Assembly: GCA_937877565.1 (NCBI GenBank)
Contig: CALFJB010000015.1
Coordinates: forward strand, 1-47,990
Length of the DNA: 47,990 bases
Origin: an uncultured Selenomonadales bacterium
GTDB taxonomy: Bacteria > Bacillota > Negativicutes > Selenomonadales > Selenomonadaceae
Reading direction: 5' to 3'
The notes below the pieces were generated by a model. The model made no database searches. It was not told where the DNA came from and worked only from the letters and a program-made list of their open reading frames with translations. Numbering within the stretch: the first letter of the stretch is position 1; each line of letters starts with the position of its first letter. Shown here piece by piece: positions 43,003 to 47,990 of the stretch. Made by a program: the position numbers and the translations under genes.

Positions 43003-43812
43003 TTACCAGCCGCCGCTTGCGCCGCCGCCGCCACTTCTTCCGCCGCCGAAGTTGCCGCCACTGAATAAATTTAAACTGATAAATTCCGTCATTGTAAAGT
43101 AAAGATTTCCAAAACTCAAAGTGCCGTATTTTCCATGCGTTGCAAGGTGCAATATCGCGGCGAAGATAAACACGATAACCGCTATTGGAAAAATAACCAC
43201 GTATTTAAAGAAATAGTAAAATACTACAAATATAACTATGCAAAAAATCATACCGAGAATAATATCAAGTACGCTTTCTTCTTCCGGCGGCTTCGGTTCA
43301 GGAACATTTGCCGGAACTTCGCCGCCGTATTCTTCGTAAGTTTTGCGCGTTAATTCGCCGTAAGCTTGCAAAATTCCCGCCGAATAATCGCCCTCACGAA
43401 AATAATTTGTCATACCGTCCAAAATTTCGCCCGCGTAGCCGTCAGTAATTGCGCCTTCAAGTCCGTAGCCAACTTCAATTCTAAATTTGCGGTCTTCCTT
43501 TGCAATTAAAAGCAAAACGCCGTTATTTAAATTTTTGTCACCAATTCCCCAATTTCTGAAAAGGTCGTTGGCGTATTCTTCAATGCTATTGCCGTCCAAA
43601 GTTTCAATCGTTACAACTACAATCTGCGCTTTATATTTTTTGTCAAGTTCGCCGCCAATTTCCAGAATTTGATTTTTTGTAGCGTCGTCAATCATTGCGG
43701 CATAATCTGCAACGTAAATATTTTTAGTTGGAGCGTTTGGAATTTCTGCCGCAAATGCAAAACTTTCAAACATCAAAATAAAAATTGCCGTCAGTAAAAA
43801 AATTTTTCTCAT
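43003..43812 (-). CDS. TPM-domain protein, exported and membrane-anchored
   Basis: 269 residues from ATG 43812. Signal peptide 1-21, then a TPM domain of about 145 residues (YVADYAAMIDDATKNQILEI, AQIVVVTIETLDGNSIEEYA, GVLLLIAKEDRKFRIEVGYG). Two membrane segments at about 185-225 and a C-terminal glycine-rich tail ending GGGRSGGGGASGGW, as in many YgcG-type proteins. TPM proteins often pair with LemA, whose gene is 261 bases upstream on the same strand, with hairpin element copy C between them. The exact function is unknown. Confidence 0.88.
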   Translation of the reverse strand: MRKIFLLTAIFILMFESFAFAAEIPNAPTKNIYVADYAAMIDDATKNQILEIGGELDKKYKAQIVVVTIETLDGNSIEEYANDLFRNWGIGDKNLNNGVLLLIAKEDRKFRIEVGYGLEGAITDGYAGEILDGMTNYFREGDYSAGILQAYGELTRKTYEEYGGEVPANVPEPKPPEEESVLDIILGMIFCIVIFVVFYYFFKYVVIFPIAVIVFIFAAILHLATHGKYGTLSFGNLYFTMTEFISLNLFSGGNFGGGRSGGGGASGGW

Positions 43813-43858
43813 TGGAAAATCACCTAATATGCTTTAATGATTTTTTTTATTTTTAAAT

Positions 43859-44015
43859 TTACTTTTCTTTGGCAGTCGCCCCAAAGAAAAGTAACAAAAG
43901 AAAATGCTTACGGCGCGTCAGGGTTTCTCGGGGTTGAGTTATTCCTACTCTTCCTATCTATCCTAGTTTCCTGTAACTCTTAATAAACGTGTCTATCTGA
44001 AACCGATGACGCGCC
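43859..44015. repeat. Two-part hairpin element, copy C (157 bases)
   Basis: A perfect 14-bp hairpin (43859-43872 with 43881-43894, loop containing CAGTCGC), linker AAAAGAAAATGCTTA, then GGCGCGTCA (43912-43920) paired with TGACGCGCC (44007-44015) and GGTTTC (43922-43927) paired with GAAACC (43999-44004). Same length and order as copy B. It splits the lemA-TPM gene pair. Confidence 0.87.
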
Positions 44016-44073
44016 AAACAAATGTTAATTGTTTATTAGGTGCAATTTATATTTTTAACAAGATAAAATTTCA

Positions 44074-44631
44074 TCAGAAATTTACCTGCGGTACTTCGTG
44101 CGCCGATTCTTCAGCCGCAAATTGATTCATTGGCTGAAAACCGAAAAACTTTGCAAAAATATTGCCGGGAAAATTTTGAACTGCCAAATTATAATCACGA
44201 ATTGCAGAATTATAATCCTTGCGAGCTACTGCAATTCGATTTTCACTGCCTGCAATTTCCCGCATCAATTCTGTAAAATGTGTGTCAGATTTTAATTCGG
44301 GATAATTTTCAGAAATTGCGATTAAACGTCCTAAAGCCGCCGTTAATTCGCCGTCAGCCGCGTTTTTGGCGTCAGGCGTTCCTGCGTTTAAAACTTTTGT
44401 CCGTGCCTCTGTTACTTCAGTTAAAACTTTTTCTTCGTACTGCATATAACCTTTAACCGTCGAAACTAAATTTGGTATTAAATCTGCGCGACGTTGTATT
44501 TGATTTTCAACTTGTCCGTACTGCGCCTCAACTTCGATTTTTGCACTGTTCAGCGAATTGTACGAGCCGCCAATAATAAAAATTGCAACTAAAACCGCTG
44601 CGCCAATGGCAACAACTATCTTGTTATCCAT
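44074..44631 (-). CDS. lemA: LemA family membrane protein
   Basis: 185 residues from ATG 44631 with AGAGGTG six bases upstream; a GTG at 44640 is inside that site. One N-terminal membrane helix (residues 5-22) and the LemA core: SLNSAKIEVEAQYGQVENQI, RRADLIPNLVSTVKGYMQYE and a long helical bundle with LTEVTEARTKVLNAGT. LemA proteins form a coiled helical domain outside the membrane; their role is poorly defined. It is driven by a good promoter at 44650-44678. Confidence 0.93.
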   Translation of the reverse strand: MDNKIVVAIGAAVLVAIFIIGGSYNSLNSAKIEVEAQYGQVENQIQRRADLIPNLVSTVKGYMQYEEKVLTEVTEARTKVLNAGTPDAKNAADGELTAALGRLIAISENYPELKSDTHFTELMREIAGSENRIAVARKDYNSAIRDYNLAVQNFPGNIFAKFFGFQPMNQFAAEESAHEVPQVNF

Positions 44632-44649
44632 TAAAAACACCTCTGCCGA

Positions 44650-44678
44650 ATTATAAAAAATTTTTCGCAGTTTGACAA
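44650..44678 (-). promoter_or_regulatory. Sigma70-type promoter for lemA
   Basis: Minus strand: -35 TTGTCA (44673-44678), 17-base spacer, -10 TATAAT (44650-44655). The -35 overlaps that of the divergent kinase promoter by five bases. Confidence 0.72.
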
Positions 44679-44699
44679 TTCTTTAATTCAATGTATTAT
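44672..44699 (+). promoter_or_regulatory. Sigma70-type promoter for the hybrid kinase
   Basis: Plus strand: -35 TTGACA (44672-44677), 16-base spacer, -10 TATTAT (44694-44699), 31 bases before the ATG. Confidence 0.65.
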
Positions 44700-44729
44700 T
44701 TAAAATAACCTGAAAAGGAGGAAGCTTTA

Positions 44730-47700
44730 ATGGAAACTGAACAAAAAAATAGTGTTATGAAAGCGGCTGTTATTGGCAGCGTAGTTGTTGCACTGATTTT
44801 GATGATTGGAACATTTTGGAGCGGCAACAGTGCCAGCAATGATACAGAAAACGCCGTGCGTACTGTCAGCCTTATGTATCTTGACGAATTGGCGGGGCGG
44901 CGCGAACAAGTTGTAGCATCCGCCTTGAATAATTATATCCATAACATTGACAACGCTTTAAGCCTTATGACTAAAGACGATTTATCAAGCCTCGAAAAGT
45001 TGCAAGCGTATCAAACACGAATTAAAAAAATTTACAACTTTGAAAAATTCGCCTTCGTTGCAAATGACGGCTTAATTTATACGGCGATGGGAACGCGCAA
45101 CGATATTTCACTTTACAACTTCGATTATACAAATTTTTCGGACTCCACAATTTTTATAAAAAATCTCAACAGCAACAATAAAAAACTCGTCGTAGTTATG
45201 CCGGTTGATAATCTGCCTTTTGAAGGAAAAAATCTTGTTGCTTGCTTTATGGAAGTCAGCATTAACAGTTTGCTTGAATATGCCTCAATTCAGGTTACGG
45301 GTACAACAACTTTTTGCAACATTTACACGATTGACGGCACGTCTTTAACAAATGTTGTATTGGGCGGACTTGCAGGCGGCAACAATCTTTTTACCGAATT
45401 GGGACACGCCGGACTTGAAAATAGAAATGCTATTGGCGAAATGAAAAAAGACTTTGCCGAAGGGCGCAAAGGCTACGTTTCCTTCGATTATGATGGCGTT
45501 ATGGGGACAATGTACTATGTGCCGGTTCACGGTACGGATTGGTTTTTAACTTATTTTATTCGTGAAAGTATCATCAGTGATCAAGTCAGCTCCATTTCCG
45601 CCGGAATTATCAGACGCAATTTAACGCAGTCAATTTTAACGGCGTTGGTACTTGTTACGGTTTTTGGAATTATGCTTATTCAAATTCGACGCGCCGCAAA
45701 ATTAAATCTTGAAAAGGAAGTTTCTGAAACTGAAAACCGCGTCAAACAACAGGAACTTGAGGAACAACTTGCACTGCAAGAAGAGCTTTTATCGCAGGAA
45801 CAGGTTAAAAATCGTCAAGACAATATGATAACCGCGCTTGCGTCAGATTATCGCAGTGTTTACTATATCGACTTGGACGAAGACGAGGGAATTTGTTACC
45901 GTGAAGATTCAAAAATTGAAAACTCCAAGCACGAAGGCGAAAAATTCAAATTCAGTGAGGCTTTCAACAGTTACGCGGTTAAATATGTTACTGAAGAATA
46001 CCGCGCCGAATTTTTGAAATTCATTGAGCCAAAAAATATTCGCGCAGGTCTTCTCAAAAATCCTGTCATTTCCTACAGATATTTGGCGAAACACGGCGAC
46101 AAAGAAAGTTATGAAATGCTTAGAATGGCGGGCGTTAGACACGCTGAACAACGCACAGATAACCAAATTCACAAAGTCGGCGCAGGTTTTACAGATATTG
46201 ATGAAGAAATGCGCGACGCCCTTGCAAAAAATCAAGCGTTAAATGACGCACTGAAAACCGCTGAAGAGGCTAGCACTGCCAAAACTATTTTCTTGTCGAA
46301 TATGAGCCACGAAATTAGAACACCTATGAACGCAATTATCGGGCTTGATAATCTTGCAATGAATGTGCCGGAAACTCCCGACAAGGTTAAAGATTATCTG
46401 AAAAAAATTGACAGTTCCGCGCAACATTTGCTTAGCTTGATAAATGATATTTTGGATATGAGCCGAATTGAGAGCGGACGCCTGACGCTGAAGAATGAAG
46501 AATTTTCTTTTTCTGAATTGATTGAACAGATTAACACAATGTTTGGCGGGCAGTGCCACGAAAAGAATTTAACTTACAACTGCCGAATCATTGGCGCAGT
46601 TGACGATTATTACATTGGCGACGTTATGAAACTTAAGCAAGTTTTGATAAATATTTTGGGCAATGCAATAAAGTTTACCCCTGAAGGCGGCAGCGTCGAT
46701 TTTATTGTTGAAAAAACTGCAAACTTCGCCGAAAAGTCAACTTTCAAATTTACAATCAAAGATACGGGAATTGGTATGAGTGCGGAATTTCTACCAAAGA
46801 TTTTTGATACATTCAGTCAAGAAAATTCCGGCAATGCGAACAAATACGGCAGTTCCGGCTTGGGCATGGCAATTACAAAAAATATTGTCGAAATGATGAA
46901 CGGCAAAATTGAAGTCGAAAGTGAAAAAGGCGCGGGTACAATTTTCTTTGTTACGGTTACTTTGACTGATTCTGACAGAAAAAATATTGCCGATGATGAT
47001 ATTGAAATTAACCCGCTGAATATGAATGTTTTAATTATTGATGATGATCCCATTGCTTGCGACCACGCAAAACTTGTTTTGGAAAAAATTGGAATTGCGG
47101 CAGAAACTGCGCTTAGCGGCAAAGACGCGCTGGAAATGATTAAAGTTAAATCTGCGCGACGTGAACCGTACAATTTAATAATCGTCGATTGGCAAATGCC
47201 GGAAATGGACGGCGTGGAAGTTTCAAGGCAAATTCGTTCAATACTCGGCGACGATACGGCGATAATTATTTTGACGGCGTACAACTGGGACGATATATCA
47301 GAAGAGGCGATTAAAGCGGGCGTCGATAGTTTCATTGCAAAGCCGTTGTTTTCAGGACACTTGCTGGACGAATTTAAAAACGCGCTCAAAAAGAAAAAAG
47401 CCCTTGCCAAAGTTACTGAAGAAAAAGCTGACTTAACCGGCAAGAAAATTTTGTTGGCTGAAGATATGATTGTTAATGCAGAAATTATGATGGAAGTTTT
47501 GAAAATGCGGGACGTTGAGCCTGAACACGCCGAAAACGGCAAAATTGCGCTTGAAATGTTTGAAAAATCGCCCGTTGGTTACTACGCCGCAATTTTAATG
47601 GATATGAGGATGCCGGAAATGGACGGCTTAGAGGCAACTCAAGCGATTAGAAAACTCAATCGCCCTGACGCCAAAACTATTCCAATTATCGCCCTGACTG

Positions 47701-47813
47701 CCAACGCCTTTGATGAAGATGTGCAACGCAGTTTACAAAGCGGCTTAAACGCACATTTGAGCAAGCCTGTTAATCCTGAAGTTTTATTTGACACGTTGGA
47801 AAAACTTATTTAG
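44730..47813 (+). CDS. Hybrid sensor histidine kinase with two receiver domains
   Basis: 1027 residues; ATG 44730 has AAAAGGAGGAAG upstream. TM1 about 12-30, a 260-residue extracytoplasmic Cache-like region, TM2 about 290-312, a coiled coil, a PAS-like segment (about 360-500), HisKA with FLSNMSHEIRTPMNAIIG (H527) and HATPase with NILGNAIKFTPEGG, DTGIGMS and GSSGLGMAI. Two receivers follow: VLIIDDDPIACDHAKL with phosphorylated D820 in IVDWQMPEMDG, and KILLAEDMIVNAEIMMEV with D958 in LMDMRMPEMDG. There is no Hpt or output domain, so phosphate must go to a separate partner. It is divergent from lemA with overlapping -35 elements, and a methyltransferase gene starts 15 bases after it. Confidence 0.95.
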   Translation: METEQKNSVMKAAVIGSVVVALILMIGTFWSGNSASNDTENAVRTVSLMYLDELAGRREQVVASALNNYIHNIDNALSLMTKDDLSSLEKLQAYQTRIKKIYNFEKFAFVANDGLIYTAMGTRNDISLYNFDYTNFSDSTIFIKNLNSNNKKLVVVMPVDNLPFEGKNLVACFMEVSINSLLEYASIQVTGTTTFCNIYTIDGTSLTNVVLGGLAGGNNLFTELGHAGLENRNAIGEMKKDFAEGRKGYVSFDYDGVMGTMYYVPVHGTDWFLTYFIRESIISDQVSSISAGIIRRNLTQSILTALVLVTVFGIMLIQIRRAAKLNLEKEVSETENRVKQQELEEQLALQEELLSQEQVKNRQDNMITALASDYRSVYYIDLDEDEGICYREDSKIENSKHEGEKFKFSEAFNSYAVKYVTEEYRAEFLKFIEPKNIRAGLLKNPVISYRYLAKHGDKESYEMLRMAGVRHAEQRTDNQIHKVGAGFTDIDEEMRDALAKNQALNDALKTAEEASTAKTIFLSNMSHEIRTPMNAIIGLDNLAMNVPETPDKVKDYLKKIDSSAQHLLSLINDILDMSRIESGRLTLKNEEFSFSELIEQINTMFGGQCHEKNLTYNCRIIGAVDDYYIGDVMKLKQVLINILGNAIKFTPEGGSVDFIVEKTANFAEKSTFKFTIKDTGIGMSAEFLPKIFDTFSQENSGNANKYGSSGLGMAITKNIVEMMNGKIEVESEKGAGTIFFVTVTLTDSDRKNIADDDIEINPLNMNVLIIDDDPIACDHAKLVLEKIGIAAETALSGKDALEMIKVKSARREPYNLIIVDWQMPEMDGVEVSRQIRSILGDDTAIIILTAYNWDDISEEAIKAGVDSFIAKPLFSGHLLDEFKNALKKKKALAKVTEEKADLTGKKILLAEDMIVNAEIMMEVLKMRDVEPEHAENGKIALEMFEKSPVGYYAAILMDMRMPEMDGLEATQAIRKLNRPDAKTIPIIALTANAFDEDVQRSLQSGLNAHLSKPVNPEVLFDTLEKLI

Positions 47814-47828
47814 AGGGGAAAAATTATT

Positions 47829-47990
47829 TTGCCCAATCTTAGTTGGCTCGGTGAAGATAAAGTTGTTAATTATCATCAGAAAGTTTCTTACCATTTCCTT
47901 GACAAAAAATTTTCTATTGGCAATTCTGACAATAAAATTATTCACGGCGATAATTTAATTGCGCTGAAATCTTTGTTGCCGCGCTATGAA
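47829..47990 (+). CDS. Start of a site-specific DNA methyltransferase (type III Mod-like), partial
   Basis: 54 codons from TTG 47829 with AGGGGAA ten bases upstream; the frame runs off the right edge. The region SWLGEDKVVNYHQKVSYHFL followed by KIIHGDNLIALKSLLPRYE is the typical N-terminus of type III restriction-modification Mod subunits, where GDNL..L..L precedes the adenine-methyltransferase motifs. The motifs proper are outside the window, and a Res gene may follow. It begins 15 bases after the hybrid kinase stop. Confidence 0.75.
   Translation, partial: MPNLSWLGEDKVVNYHQKVSYHFLDKKFSIGNSDNKIIHGDNLIALKSLLPRYE

Noticed and set aside
46817..47542. Minus-strand open frame of 241 codons opposite the hybrid kinase
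   Set aside because: Antisense to the conserved kinase and receiver domains; low-complexity Ser/Ile content and no ribosome site.

Overview
The window looks like a chromosome segment of an anaerobic diderm Firmicute (Negativicutes, Selenomonadales-like). The DNA is AT-rich with Gram-positive-style AGGAGG ribosome sites and many TTG/GTG starts. It also carries a GT9 heptosyltransferase of the LPS-core type and many signal-peptide proteins. This placement is an inference from gene content; no rRNA, tRNA or CRISPR array was seen.

Layout. 1-5.2 kb: pyrimidine genes on the plus strand (a likely carB tail, pyrK, pyrD), interrupted by a BrnT/BrnA toxin-antitoxin pair and a short UvrA paralogue; PyrK carries an extra DUF4145-like domain. 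5.3-8.9 kb (minus): a membrane protein, an exported GH84 hexosaminidase, a CofE-like ligase and a membrane-anchored protein. 9-14.4 kb: GT9 transferase, thioesterase, an acidic protein, PNPase and a secreted serpin. 14.6-18.5 kb: one 1277-residue STAND-type P-loop/TPR protein bracketed by two similar terminators. 18.6-21.9 kb: phoH and relA/spoT. 21.9-24.2 kb: three exported proteins, two of which clearly share a domain. 24.3-29.4 kb: threonine synthesis (thrC divergent from hom-thrB, followed by a LysR regulator and a small protein). 29.4-35 kb (minus): periplasmic M48 protease, a GT4 glycosyltransferase with an 8-C tract, and a two-component system. 35.2-39.1 kb (minus): pth, site-2 protease, exported protein, NUDIX hydrolase, recN. 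39.1-43 kb (minus): a DUF4258/MqsA-type toxin-antitoxin, then pyrF, a HaeIII-type restriction-modification pair and pyrE in one overlapping run. 43-44.6 kb: TPM-domain protein and LemA. 44.7-48 kb: a hybrid histidine kinase with two receiver domains and the first 54 codons of a probable DNA methyltransferase.

The most notable signals are not single genes. (1) I found only one GGCC in a read-through of the whole window, although GGC and GCC are very common; this fits the HaeIII-type system encoded here. (2) Four arrays of exactly five TTAGGNN-like heptamers sit at gene junctions; three contain the stop codon of pyrK, pth or pyrE. (3) A 157-base two-hairpin element occurs twice, and a related 203-base version once, with stem changes that keep pairing. 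(4) Addiction modules are embedded in both pyrimidine gene runs. (5) A poly-C tract in the GT4 gene could switch a surface glycosyltransferase on and off. No gene-free stretch exceeds about 300 bases.
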